Shown: in pieces, positions 33,752 to 42,625 of the stretch
Numbering within the stretch: the stretch's first letter is position 1
How the letters are laid out: the number at the start of each line of letters is the position of its first letter
Source of the DNA: Gemmatimonadota bacterium
Lineage (GTDB): Bacteria > JAAXHH01
Length of the DNA: 64,000 nucleotides
Direction: 5' to 3'
Assembly (NCBI GenBank): GCA_009841265.1
Contig: VXMB01000009.1
Span: forward strand, 1,037,911 to 1,101,910
Notes under the pieces: model-generated
The model's input: only the letters and a program-made list of their open reading frames with translations
The model's database searches: none
What the model was told of the DNA's origin: nothing
Translations under genes and position numbers: made by a program

Positions 33752-35158
33752 TCACCGGCTGCGCGCCTGCAAACTGGCCGCCTGATCGGGATCGCCGATG
33801 TGCATCGTGTCGTAGGCCTGCTGCGAGGACTTGAAGGCGCCTACGCCCTCGTGGCCGTGCCAATCCCCTTGGGTGAGCATGGGATTGCGCTTGCCGGTCT
33901 CCCGCACCCGCTTCCGGATCCAACTGTTCATGCGTCGCTTGAGCAGGTTCACCACATCCGGCAGCTCATCGGCAAGGTTATTGTTCTCGTCCGGGTCCTC
34001 CACCAGGTTGTACAGCTCGACCGGGGGCTTGAAGTGGAAATCCGGCTCCAGGGCCACCATCAGCTTCCACTGGGGCGTGCGCCAGCCGTGCTTGCGCATC
34101 CAGGTGCACTCGGTGATGTAGAACTCGCTGTCGAAGGACGACACCGTGCCGTCGACCAGGGACATCAGGCTGTCGCCGTCGAAATCGATCCCACAGTCGA
34201 TTTCCGCCAGGTCCATGATGGTGGGCACGAGATCCTTGTGCTGGTTGTACCCGTTGACGCGCCGGCCTGTGGGGATCCTGCCCGGATACCGGATGATGAG
34301 CGGGACGTGGAGCGTCACGTCATAGAGGCCGTGGTGGTCGAACCAGCATTCGTGGTCGTAGAGCGTCTCGCCGTGGTCGCCGTTGAGGATCACGATCGTC
34401 TCGTCAAGTATGCCGTGCGCCTCAAGGGCGTTGAAGATCGTCTGGATGCAGGCGTCCATGTACGCCACGGCACCGTCGTACTGGGCGATGACGTAGTCCT
34501 TGTCGGTGATGCCGGGCGGCATCCACTGGGCGAAGAAATCGCAGAAGGGCTTGAACGCCTTGACCGGATCCATGGACCGGTTCTTCGGGTCGCACTCGTC
34601 GCCGTGATAGAACATGCGCTCGTAGGGCGCCGGCGGCAGGTACGGCGCGTGGGGGTCCATGTGACGCAGAAACAGGAAGAAGGGGCCGCGCCGCCTGGCG
34701 AGCCGGTTCAGCTCCGGGATGGCCACGTCGTTCAGGTTCTGCGCCTTGGGACTGCGCCCTTCGTTCCAGCTTCCCCAACTCGGATACTCGAGGTACTTGT
34801 CGAAACCGCGGGACGACGGGTTCCCGGCAAAGCCCACGGACGTGGTTGCGTATCCTTGTTCCCGCAGGATTTCAGGCAGCGTCTGCACGTCCTCCCGCAG
34901 GCCGCCCTTGTGCCGCAGGGCCACCACCTGGGTGCCGAAGGCGTCCAGGCCGGTCAGCATGGACGCATAGGCGCTGGTCGTGGGGATATGGGCGCTGTAA
35001 GTCTTCTCGAACAACGCCCCGCCCTCGGCGAATCGGTCGATGTGGGGCGTAGTCTGTCGGTGGTAGCCGTAACAGCTCATGTGATCGGCCAGAAGGGAGT
35101 CCACGCCCAACAGTACGATATTAGGAAGCTTCTTCCGGCGCCGGCGGGTTTTAGCCAT
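33752..35158 (-). CDS. Sulfatase-fold hydrolase without the formylglycine cysteine
   Basis: 468 residues of the alkaline-phosphatase/sulfatase superfamily: NIVLLGVDSLLADHMSCYG (metal Asp), LDETIVILNGDHGETLYDHECWFDH-type region with Asp/His metal ligands, and a C-terminal YNLVEDPDENNNLADELPD typical of sulfatases. The formylglycine motif is absent: aligned on LTG, the Cys/Ser position is Thr60 (PTTSAYASMLTG), the Pro is Ser62 and the Arg is Tyr64. A Thr nucleophile, as in phosphodiesterase or phosphomutase relatives, is possible, so it may hydrolyse phosphate or phosphonate esters rather than sulfates. No signal peptide; the N terminus is strongly basic. Confidence 0.9.
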   Translation of the reverse strand: MAKTRRRRKKLPNIVLLGVDSLLADHMSCYGYHRQTTPHIDRFAEGGALFEKTYSAHIPTTSAYASMLTGLDAFGTQVVALRHKGGLREDVQTLPEILREQGYATTSVGFAGNPSSRGFDKYLEYPSWGSWNEGRSPKAQNLNDVAIPELNRLARRRGPFFLFLRHMDPHAPYLPPAPYERMFYHGDECDPKNRSMDPVKAFKPFCDFFAQWMPPGITDKDYVIAQYDGAVAYMDACIQTIFNALEAHGILDETIVILNGDHGETLYDHECWFDHHGLYDVTLHVPLIIRYPGRIPTGRRVNGYNQHKDLVPTIMDLAEIDCGIDFDGDSLMSLVDGTVSSFDSEFYITECTWMRKHGWRTPQWKLMVALEPDFHFKPPVELYNLVEDPDENNNLADELPDVVNLLKRRMNSWIRKRVRETGKRNPMLTQGDWHGHEGVGAFKSSQQAYDTMHIGDPDQAASLQARSR

Positions 35159-35216
35159 GGGTCAGTCCTCGATGATGTGTGTTAAGTTATGGATATTCTA
35201 CTATTTATAACGCCAC

Positions 35217-35966
35217 CTACTCCGGCATGAAGAACTCGTACCGTTCCGGGTCGCCATAGCCGTCGACCCACGTTTCCTTCAATCCCTGGTTCTCCACGGC
35301 GGCCTTGACGATGAGCTTGTTGAACTGGCTGACGTTCTCCGAACCCATGTAGGTCGCCACCGGCATCCAGAAACACTCTTCGATTTCCGTGGTCTGCATC
35401 TCGATGATCTGGTGGAGCGGCCTCAGGCGACAGACGAAGTAGATGTCGGACTTGTCGTAGCGGTATCCGTGCCAGTGCCGGAAACAGACCAGGCCGTCGA
35501 AGCGGGTCGGCACGCCCGTTTCTTCGAACACCTCCCGGACGACGCCTTCGGCCAGGTGCTCCTCCGGTTGCAGTGCGCCACCGGGCAGTTTGTAATAGGG
35601 TGCGCGTCCCCCGCGAAACCGCTCACAGACCACGAGCAGTTCGTCCTTCTCGTTGATGACCACACCGCCGGCGCCGATGTAATGGGTCGCGTACAGCGGC
35701 ACGAAGGCGTTTTCTACCAGCCTGAGCGTCAGCATCAGGTAGTCGGTGGTACTATGATGGAACACGCTTCCCGCGTCCACCAACGGGGGAATGAGAAAGG
35801 CGCGGTCCAGGGGAACTTTGAACCAGGCGACCTGGAGGTCCTCTGCTATCCACGCCCGGATCGAAAGGTCCAGGCGCTCCCTGAATCCATCCGGCACATC
35901 CGGCAGGGCGTCCGAGTCGACTTCCACGCCGTGGAACCGGTTGCGCTCCCCCTCGATGACGGTCAT
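35217..35966 (-). CDS. NUDIX hydrolase with NUDT6-like N-terminal domain
   Basis: 249 residues from ATG 35966; the frame opens earlier (36026) but the family sequence starts here. An N-terminal domain (about 1-90) with LQVAWFKVPLDRAFLIPPLVDAG and FHHSTTDYLML resembles the fold seen before the NUDIX domain in NUDT6-type proteins. The NUDIX box is complete: GALQPEEHLAEGVV with REVFEETGV fits GX5EX7REUXEEXGU. It would hydrolyse a nucleoside-diphosphate derivative or act on NAD or capped nucleotides. It lies between a sulfatase-like gene and pepF on the minus strand. Confidence 0.88.
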   Translation of the reverse strand: MTVIEGERNRFHGVEVDSDALPDVPDGFRERLDLSIRAWIAEDLQVAWFKVPLDRAFLIPPLVDAGSVFHHSTTDYLMLTLRLVENAFVPLYATHYIGAGGVVINEKDELLVVCERFRGGRAPYYKLPGGALQPEEHLAEGVVREVFEETGVPTRFDGLVCFRHWHGYRYDKSDIYFVCRLRPLHQIIEMQTTEIEECFWMPVATYMGSENVSQFNKLIVKAAVENQGLKETWVDGYGDPERYEFFMPE

Positions 35967-36036
35967 GAGGCTCTCCTTGCCGGGGCTGGCCCGTCGGGCC
36001 AGACCCGCATCAAACACCTGGTCCACTCGACGCCGG

Positions 36037-37839
36037 CTAGTTCAACACGGCCCGGCTTTCGTCCACGCTGGATTTGAGCCGTTCCAACACGCCTTCCAAC
36101 CCTCGTATGGCATCGGACCAGAACCCGGGCTCCGTAAGCTCCAGGCCGATAGTCTGCCGCACCACGTTTTCCGCCGTATCGCTTCCGGTCAGCTTGAGGT
36201 ACTGCTCGTATCTCGGCAGGAAATCCGGACCGTCCTTCTCGTACTGGGCGAAGAGACCCCGGCTGAGCAGGTAGCCGAAGGTATAGGGGAAATTGTAGAA
36301 CGTGGTGTCCGTGATGTAGAAATGGAGCTTGGACGCCCAGAAATAGGGATCGCCACCCTCGGGATCCAGCACGTCGCCGAGCACGCGGCGTTGGGTATCG
36401 ACCATCATCTCTTTCAGCCTGCTCACGCCGATTTCGCCGTCCGCCCGTTCTTCATGGAAGGCTTTTTCGAATTCGAAGCGCACCGGGATGTCCATCAGGT
36501 AGGTCGCGCCGTCGCTGGCCTCCAGGTTCAGCAGGAAGGCCCTGGATTCGGCGCTCACGCCCGGTTCCTCCAGCAGGCCCCGCATGAGCAGCATCTCGCC
36601 GAAGGTGGAAGCCGATTCGGCCAGGGTCATGGGGTAGGCGCGGTTCAGCGTGCGTTCCCCTCGCATCAGATGGCCGTGAAAGGCGTGTCCCAGTTCGTGG
36701 GCAAGGGTCAACACGTCACCCATGTTGTCGTTATAGGTCATGTAGACCCGGGACTCTTTCGTCAGGGGAGAACCCGTGCAGAAGGCGCCGGGACGCTTGC
36801 CCGGCCGGGGTGACCAATCGATCCACTTCTGGTCGTAGGCGCCTGCCGTGTAGTCCGCCAGGGCGGGATATCCGGCCGCGAATGCGCGATGCACCAGTGC
36901 CCTGGCATCTTCCCAGGAAGGTTCGTCCTGATGCTCCACCGTCAATGGCGCCGAGAGATCGTACCATCCCAGTGTATCGCCGCCCATGAGGTGAGCCTTG
37001 TACGCCAGGATATCGCGGGCGACGTCGATTTCCGCGAAAACGGCTTCGAACATGGCGTCCAGCGTCTCACGTGAGATCGCCGCCTGGAAGAGAGCCTTAT
37101 CCAGATAGTGATCCATGCCGCGATGGCGGTACAGGGTCAACCGTGTGCCACCGATGGCGTTCAATGCGGCGGCCGGCACGGTCTCGATCGACGACCAGGC
37201 CTCGTTGCCCCCCTCGAAGGCGGCACGGCGCACGCGGCGGTCCGGGTGTTCCATCAGCGCGCGGCGCTGCGCCATGGGCACCTGCTCCCGACGTCCGTCC
37301 GGATAGGCCATTTCGAAAGTCAGCTTGCCCGAGATCCTGTCGTACAGCCGTCCCCAGGCCTCGATCCCGTCCACGCCCAGGTCCGACGCCAGGTGTTCTT
37401 CCTCCGTGGACATGGTATGCCTGGACTGGTCCCTGATCCGGGTAATGCGGTACCGGGCGTCCCGGAGGGCGGGGCGGGAGGTGAACGCGTCGAATACCTC
37501 GTCGGAAGGAGTCCTGAATCCCCGCTGAAGTTCCACGAGGATCTTCGACATCCGTGCGTCCAGCAGGCTCAACGCCCCTTCCTCCGCGGCGAAATCCTCG
37601 TTGTTCGCGTCCGCGGAGGTAATGCAGGAAACGTAGGAGCCCAGGTGCCGCAACCGGGTGACGGCGTCTTCGAAGGAGAGGACGATGCGCTCCCACGTTT
37701 CCAGGTTACCGGGGTTCAGATCTGCCGTGGCCGAGGCATCGGCCAGCAAAGCGTCCAGGTCGTCCCGGAGACCGGCCTTGAAACGGCGCATCTCCGATCC
37801 GTCGAAAGCGGGAAAGTAAGCAGCCAGATCCCAATCCAT
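36037..37839 (-). CDS. pepF: Oligoendopeptidase F (M3B metallopeptidase)
   Basis: 600-residue cytosolic zinc peptidase. The N-terminal helical half (about 1-200) contains the typical LRHLGSYVSCITSADANNE; the catalytic part has the zinc motif LAHELGHAFHGH with the third ligand Glu downstream in LAESASTFGEMLL. The family cleaves peptides of roughly 7-17 residues. It is the second gene of a minus-strand group, 21 bases downstream of an N-acyl-D-amino-acid amidohydrolase, suggesting turnover of peptides and modified amino acids. Confidence 0.94.
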   Translation of the reverse strand: MDWDLAAYFPAFDGSEMRRFKAGLRDDLDALLADASATADLNPGNLETWERIVLSFEDAVTRLRHLGSYVSCITSADANNEDFAAEEGALSLLDARMSKILVELQRGFRTPSDEVFDAFTSRPALRDARYRITRIRDQSRHTMSTEEEHLASDLGVDGIEAWGRLYDRISGKLTFEMAYPDGRREQVPMAQRRALMEHPDRRVRRAAFEGGNEAWSSIETVPAAALNAIGGTRLTLYRHRGMDHYLDKALFQAAISRETLDAMFEAVFAEIDVARDILAYKAHLMGGDTLGWYDLSAPLTVEHQDEPSWEDARALVHRAFAAGYPALADYTAGAYDQKWIDWSPRPGKRPGAFCTGSPLTKESRVYMTYNDNMGDVLTLAHELGHAFHGHLMRGERTLNRAYPMTLAESASTFGEMLLMRGLLEEPGVSAESRAFLLNLEASDGATYLMDIPVRFEFEKAFHEERADGEIGVSRLKEMMVDTQRRVLGDVLDPEGGDPYFWASKLHFYITDTTFYNFPYTFGYLLSRGLFAQYEKDGPDFLPRYEQYLKLTGSDTAENVVRQTIGLELTEPGFWSDAIRGLEGVLERLKSSVDESRAVLN

Positions 37840-37860
37840 GTATCTACAACGCGTCCCTTC

Positions 37861-39405
37861 CTATCCTCTGCGCAGGACCTGGCCCGGCCGATGCGCCGTG
37901 GGCTCGTGGTTTTCGATGACCGGAATGCCGTTGACGAAGACGTGGGGAATACCGTCGGGGGGCTGTATCGGCGCTTCGAAGGTGGCCCGGTCGGCCACGG
38001 TCTGCGGATCGAAGACGACCACGTCCGCGGGAGCGCCTTCGCGCAGCACGCCCCGGTCTTTCAGCCTGTAACGTTCCGCCGGAAAGCCGCTCATCTTGTG
38101 GACGGCCTCTTCCAGGGAAAGCAGCTGGCGCTCCCGAACGAATTTACGGAGCATCTGCGCGAAACACCCCATACCCCGGGGATGGGGATGGGTGCAGTCA
38201 TAGACGCCGTCGCTGGCGACCATCATGAGGGGATGGGGCGCCGTCCGGTTCAGCACGGCGTCGACTTCCGCCTCAGGCACCGGCCAGAACATGACGAAGG
38301 CCTGGATGCCGTCTTCATCGAGCACGAGGTCGTAGGCGAATTCCTCGTTGGATTTGTTCACGCTCCGCGCGGCTTCGCCCAGGGTCATCCCCGCGAAACG
38401 GCCGGAACGTGTGTAGCCGATGTATTGACGGTCCGCCAGGTTCGTCGACTTCAGATGCTCGAGGGCCTTGCGGCGGGTGTCCGGCTGGCGCATCCGTTCG
38501 AGCACTTCGTCGGGACTGCCCGTCTGCACCCACATGGGCAGCTGCATGGTGATGTGGGTCATGCCGGCCGGGTAGAGATAGGACTCGAAGGTGATGTCCA
38601 CCCCGTCTTTCACGGCCTGATCCAGGATCGGACCGGTCATGTCGTCGACGCGCTCGTGCGACGTGTGCACGGGAATGCCGCTGGTCCGGTGCAGGTCGAT
38701 GATTTCCTGCCAGGCCCGTTCCCGCCCAAGGATCTGGTACCTCAGGTGGGCGGCGTAGATCCCGTCGTACTCCAGGGCCACCTTGCAGAGCGCCACCAGC
38801 TCCTCGAAGGGCGCGTTGGCGCTGGGCTGGTAGTCCAGTCCCAGGCAGAGGCAGCCGGCGCCGGCTTCCATCCACGCGCGGGTCTCCCCTTCCATGACCT
38901 TCAACTGGTCTGGCGTGGGCGGCCCGGGGTCCCAGCCCATGGCCTTGACGCGCACCGCGCAGTGCGGTACCTGGGGATACACGTTGGCGGGGGAGCGGCC
39001 CGGAAAGAGATCCAGGTATGAATCGATGGTGGGCCAGTCGACCGGCTCCAGGGGCTCGCCGTAGGCGAACTGCGTGTAATGCCAGAGGGGTAGGGCCTCT
39101 TCGGACGACAGGCCGGCCCAGCCGAAGCCGTCCGGCGCCAGTAAATGGGTCGTCACGCCCTGCCGGAGGCCGCCCATCTGGTCCCGGCCGCCCAGCAGGG
39201 AATTCTCGGAGTGAACGTGGACGTCGATGAATCCAGGGCACACGACATGGCCGCCGGCGTCAATCGTCCGGACGGTCTCGGCATCCGACAGGTCGCCGAT
39301 CCCCGATACGCGTCCGTCCTGAATCCCCACGTCCGCACGGTACCGGTCGGTCTTGCCGGTACCGTCAATCACCTCACCCCCGCGAATGACGACATCGAAG
39401 GCCAC
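37861..39405 (-). CDS. N-acyl-D-amino-acid amidohydrolase (D-aminoacylase-like)
   Basis: 514-residue amidohydrolase. The N-terminal beta-sandwich MAFDVVIRGGEVIDGTGK is followed by the metal motif CPGFIDVHVHSE (HxH), GAGCLCLGLDYQPSANAPF, HLRYQILG, PVHTSHER (His), VASDGVYDCTHPHPRG (Asp) and a C-terminal RDRGVLREGAPADVVVFDPQ-type return to the sandwich. These match D-aminoacylases and dihydroorotase relatives that deacylate N-acyl-D-amino acids. The start is GTG 39405 with GGAGGA five bases upstream. It precedes pepF by 21 bases. Confidence 0.92.
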   Translation of the reverse strand: MAFDVVIRGGEVIDGTGKTDRYRADVGIQDGRVSGIGDLSDAETVRTIDAGGHVVCPGFIDVHVHSENSLLGGRDQMGGLRQGVTTHLLAPDGFGWAGLSSEEALPLWHYTQFAYGEPLEPVDWPTIDSYLDLFPGRSPANVYPQVPHCAVRVKAMGWDPGPPTPDQLKVMEGETRAWMEAGAGCLCLGLDYQPSANAPFEELVALCKVALEYDGIYAAHLRYQILGRERAWQEIIDLHRTSGIPVHTSHERVDDMTGPILDQAVKDGVDITFESYLYPAGMTHITMQLPMWVQTGSPDEVLERMRQPDTRRKALEHLKSTNLADRQYIGYTRSGRFAGMTLGEAARSVNKSNEEFAYDLVLDEDGIQAFVMFWPVPEAEVDAVLNRTAPHPLMMVASDGVYDCTHPHPRGMGCFAQMLRKFVRERQLLSLEEAVHKMSGFPAERYRLKDRGVLREGAPADVVVFDPQTVADRATFEAPIQPPDGIPHVFVNGIPVIENHEPTAHRPGQVLRRG

Positions 39406-39417
39406 ACATTCCTCCAG

Positions 39418-39456
39418 TCAGGGTTGTCTGTCAGGTGCTGTCTTTCAGGAACTGTC
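39418..39456 (-). repeat. Three-copy duplication of the SMP-30 gene's stop-codon region
   Basis: On the plus strand TCAGGAACTGTC (39445-39456, the real gene end with TGA), TCAGGTGCTGTC (39431-39442) and TCAGGGTTGTC (39418-39428) follow each other at 13-14-base steps. Each copy, read on the minus strand, ends CCTGA, so the array holds three stop codons in different frames. Confidence 0.8.
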
Positions 39457-40359
39457 CGGCCACGGAAAACGGGCCTTGTACTCGGGTTTTCCCTGGATGT
39501 CCTGGCGCACGCGGAACAGTCCGCCGCCGCGGTAATGCTCGCCGTATGCCTGCCAGTCGTAGTCCTTCGGGTCGAGCGGAGAGCCAGGTTCCAGCGAGGT
39601 CCCGGCGGTCGTTACGTAGATGTCCGTCAGGTCCGTACCGCCGAACATGACGCTCGAAGTCTGGATCGCCGGCAGCGCGATGCGCCGCTCCTCCACGCCG
39701 TCGGGGTCGAACCGGACGATGCATCCATCGAACCAGACGGCCGTCCAGACGAATCCCTCGGCGTCCACAGTCATCCCGTCCGGAACCCCCGCGGTGTCGG
39801 GCAGCTTGACGAAATCGCGCCGGTTGGACACGGAACCTGTTGCCCGGTCATAATCATAGGCGTAGATCGTCCGCACGGCGGAATCAGTGTAGTACATGAT
39901 CGATTCGTCCGGCGAGTACCCCATGCCGTTGGTGCACCCGATCCCCTCTTCGATGACTTCCACGCTGCCATCGGGATCGAAACGATACAGTTTTCCCAGG
40001 CCGCCGTCGATCAGGGAGCCAGCGAACATGCGCCCGCCGGGATCGGCCGTCACGTCGTTGAAGCGCAGTGGTTCTCCTTCATGGGTCTCGTCGAAAACGC
40101 GCACCCACTCGTCGTCCGACTTCCAAAGCACGACCCCGTCCCAGATGCAGGCCACAAGTCCGCCGAATTCGTTGAAGGCGAACCCGCCGACGTTGAAACC
40201 GTCGTGCACCTGGCGGTTCTGATTCGTGGCCGGGTCATAGGTGAAGAACCGGCCGGTCCGGATGTCAGTCCAGATCAGCGTCCTGCTGTCCGGATCCCAG
40301 ACCGGACCCTCGCCCACCATCGCCTCGACTTCCGCGATCTTCTCAATGGTCGCCATCAT
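39445..40359 (-). CDS. SMP-30/gluconolactonase family protein
   Basis: 304 residues from ATG 40359 (one of two adjacent ATGs; GGAG is nine bases upstream). The six-bladed propeller marks of SMP-30 lactonases are present: VGEGPVWDPDSRTLIWTDI (metal Glu), GVADPGG-like turns (VTADPGGRMFAGS), EGIGCTNGMGYSPDESIMYYTDS (Asn/Asp ligands) and GMTVDAEGFVWTAVWFDG. It would hydrolyse an aldonolactone such as gluconolactone in the sugar-oxidation route, fitting the sugar dehydrogenase and dehydratase genes nearby. No signal peptide. It is divergent from the gene at 40698. Confidence 0.93.
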   Translation of the reverse strand: MMATIEKIAEVEAMVGEGPVWDPDSRTLIWTDIRTGRFFTYDPATNQNRQVHDGFNVGGFAFNEFGGLVACIWDGVVLWKSDDEWVRVFDETHEGEPLRFNDVTADPGGRMFAGSLIDGGLGKLYRFDPDGSVEVIEEGIGCTNGMGYSPDESIMYYTDSAVRTIYAYDYDRATGSVSNRRDFVKLPDTAGVPDGMTVDAEGFVWTAVWFDGCIVRFDPDGVEERRIALPAIQTSSVMFGGTDLTDIYVTTAGTSLEPGSPLDPKDYDWQAYGEHYRGGGLFRVRQDIQGKPEYKARFPWPDSS

Positions 40360-40586
40360 GGCATTGCTCCGGTTGAACAAACTCGAAGGCCGCACAAGTC
40401 GTGCCGATTCACTGTGTCGTGCCACTTCATTTAAATGTACGCGTGCGGTACCGCCGGGGATGGACATATCGGCGGGATTGCAAGTATATATACCAAAAGA
40501 CGGCGAGGGTCAAGGTGGGACATGGTTTTATAAACAGGGGGGTTGCAGTGGGATTCCGGTAACGTGTGCGGTGTGGCGGCCAAGCC

Positions 40587-40616
40587 TTGCATTCCCGGTA
40601 AATGAAGGTGTATATT
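40587..40616 (+). promoter_or_regulatory. Sigma70-like promoter between divergent genes
   Basis: TTGCAT (40587-40592) and TATATT (40611-40616), 18 bases apart, read toward the gene starting at 40698. The divergent SMP-30 gene starts at 40359; the 338-base gap between the two genes otherwise shows no gene and no clear structure. Confidence 0.45.
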
Positions 40617-40697
40617 GGTCTGATCCTGAAATGTTTTACTGATAAATCATCAACCGATGTTTGTGGGATCAAACCCGAAGTCCGGGATCCTGTATCG

Positions 40698-41705
40698 ATG
40701 AAAACCTACCTGGAAGGCTGCGGCGTCCCCACGGCCAGGATCGGCCAGGCCGAGGTACCCCGACTGATCATGGGAATCCACCCCTACGACGGCTGTTCCT
40801 ACCAGAACAAGGCGCGGGACGCGGAGAATTACCGCACCTTCGGCCGGGTCCAGTCGGTAGCCGACGTGCTTCGATATGCCGTCGAGGAAGGCGGCATCAC
40901 GGCCGTCCAGGTGGACCACATGCTACCCAATCTCGACCGGCTGCATCTCCAGGCCATCTGGGAAACCGAGCAACAGACCGCCACACAACTGGGCATCGTG
41001 GCCTACATCCTGATTCCAGTGACGCTCGACGGCGAGATCGTCTCCTACTCCGACCGCGCCCATTCGACCTTCTACGGCCGAAACGAAGCCCTTGCCGGCC
41101 AGGCCTTCCGCGATCACTTCCACCGCGACGACATCATCCGATACAACCTGGGCGACACCTTCGATGGCATCGTCACCCCGGAAACCGTACCGCCGTACAC
41201 CGAAGAAGAAGCCGCACGATTCGAAGTCGACTACGGCGTCCTTGAACAGTACCTGGGCTTCTTCGCCGGGTGCGATATACTCGTCGCCGATCCGGGCGCC
41301 GAGATCGACCTTCTCGCCATGACCGGGCGCTTCGACCTGATCCGCGAGTACCTGGGATTCCTGCGCCAACGTTTCGACACCGTGATTACAAGCGTCCATC
41401 ACGCCGGCGTCACTCTGCCACTGCTCGAGGCCGAGGACATCCCTGTCGACGGCTATCTGACCACCGTAAACGCCCCGGGCACTTTCATGTTCCCCACGCG
41501 CGACGTGGCCATAGACGCCATCAGACAGACCACCAAACCCGTCATCGCCATCAAGCCGATGGCCGGTGGCCGTTACCTCGGACACAAGGCATTCGAGTAT
41601 GTCTTCAACGAGATCGGCGTATCGGCCTCGATGTTCGGGATGGGGACCTTGGACCAGGTCCAAGAGACCACGCTGGCCGCCCGCGAGGTGCTGGGCGCCG
41701 CCTGA
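40698..41705 (+). CDS. Uncharacterised TIM-barrel protein (aldo/keto reductase-like)
   Basis: 335 residues from ATG 40698; a longer frame from 40602 runs through the promoter region. The sequence alternates strands and helices as in a TIM barrel: VPRLIMGIHPYDG near the start, ITAVQVDHML, GIVAYILIPV, CDILVADPG, TVITSVHHAG, VDGYLTTVNAPG, PVIAIKPMAGGRYLG and a closing ASMFGMGTLDQVQETTLAARE. The last two resemble the ends of aldo/keto reductases (KPMAGG, FGMGTLDQV), but the Tyr-Lys-Asp-His catalytic residues of that family cannot be assigned. It probably acts on a small carbonyl or sugar compound. It stands alone on the plus strand. Confidence 0.8.
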   Translation: MKTYLEGCGVPTARIGQAEVPRLIMGIHPYDGCSYQNKARDAENYRTFGRVQSVADVLRYAVEEGGITAVQVDHMLPNLDRLHLQAIWETEQQTATQLGIVAYILIPVTLDGEIVSYSDRAHSTFYGRNEALAGQAFRDHFHRDDIIRYNLGDTFDGIVTPETVPPYTEEEAARFEVDYGVLEQYLGFFAGCDILVADPGAEIDLLAMTGRFDLIREYLGFLRQRFDTVITSVHHAGVTLPLLEAEDIPVDGYLTTVNAPGTFMFPTRDVAIDAIRQTTKPVIAIKPMAGGRYLGHKAFEYVFNEIGVSASMFGMGTLDQVQETTLAAREVLGAA

Positions 41706-41752
41706 GTTGCCTTTGAAAGACCGTTGCAGCCGTTCTTCCTCTACTCCCCATC

Positions 41753-42400
41753 CTACACCATGGGCACGAACCGCACGCCGCCGTGGTGTACCTTAGTCGC
41801 CTCATCTCCCGACCGCATCACCGAATACAGTTCTTCGCCAATGGGGATGACCATTTTCCCCTTGTCCTTCAACTGGCGAAACAGCTTCTCGGGGAGCTCA
41901 CCGGGCGCCGCCGTCACCATGATCTTGTCGAAAGGTGCATGCTTGATCCACCCTTCGTAGCCGTCACCGATCCGGTAATGGATGTTGTCGTAACCCAGGG
42001 ATTCCAGGGTCTCCCGGGCCCGCGCGCCGAGGACGGACAACCGTTCCACCGTGTAAACGGACCGTGCGAGCCGGGCCAGGATCGCCGTCTGGTAGCCCGA
42101 TCCCGTGCCGATTTCGAGGATCCGGTCCGATACACTCACATCGAGCAGGCGGGTCATGAGGCCCACGATGTAGGGCTGGGACACGGTCTGTCCAAGGTCG
42201 AGGGACACGGCGCAGTCTTCGTAGGCCTGCGACCGGTACGCTTCGGGAATGAACCGGTGCCTCGGCACGGTGCGCATGGCCTCGATCACCCGGGGCTCGT
42301 CGAGACCGCGTCCACGGATCTGCTCCTCGATCATCCGTTCCTGCGATGAAACGGGCACCACAACGGACTCGATTTTCTTGAATATTCGGGATAGCAGCAT
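41753..42400 (-). CDS. pcm: Protein-L-isoaspartate O-methyltransferase
   Basis: 215 residues. It has the family N terminus MIEEQIRGRGLDEPRVIEAMRTVPRHRFIPEAYR, the substrate loop LDLGQTVSQPYIVGLMT, the SAM motif RILEIGTGSGYQTAILARL, the second motif YTVERL and the late GDGYEGW, FDKIMVTAAPGELP. This repairs isoaspartyl residues in aged proteins by methylation from S-adenosylmethionine. It is convergent with the preceding barrel gene and divergent from the MBL hydrolase gene 225 bases away, so it is probably monocistronic. Confidence 0.96.
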   Translation of the reverse strand: MLLSRIFKKIESVVVPVSSQERMIEEQIRGRGLDEPRVIEAMRTVPRHRFIPEAYRSQAYEDCAVSLDLGQTVSQPYIVGLMTRLLDVSVSDRILEIGTGSGYQTAILARLARSVYTVERLSVLGARARETLESLGYDNIHYRIGDGYEGWIKHAPFDKIMVTAAPGELPEKLFRQLKDKGKMVIPIGEELYSVMRSGDEATKVHHGGVRFVPMV

Positions 42401-42625
42401 GGTCCGTTCAGTCTACAGGAGCCACCCGGCCGGAGCAAGGCAATTCAAGGCAGTCCGGCGACCCAGAATCCCGACGAATCGAAACGTATCCCGGAGTGCG
42501 TCCGGCTCGGCCCGTACCCAAGTGCCCCGCTTGACACGACCGCACCGAAACACTAAGTTCTCCGGTGCCTGCAAGCCCATGAAAAAGGACATTTTGAACG
42601 GCTGTGCTCAGAAAGGACCTCCCGC

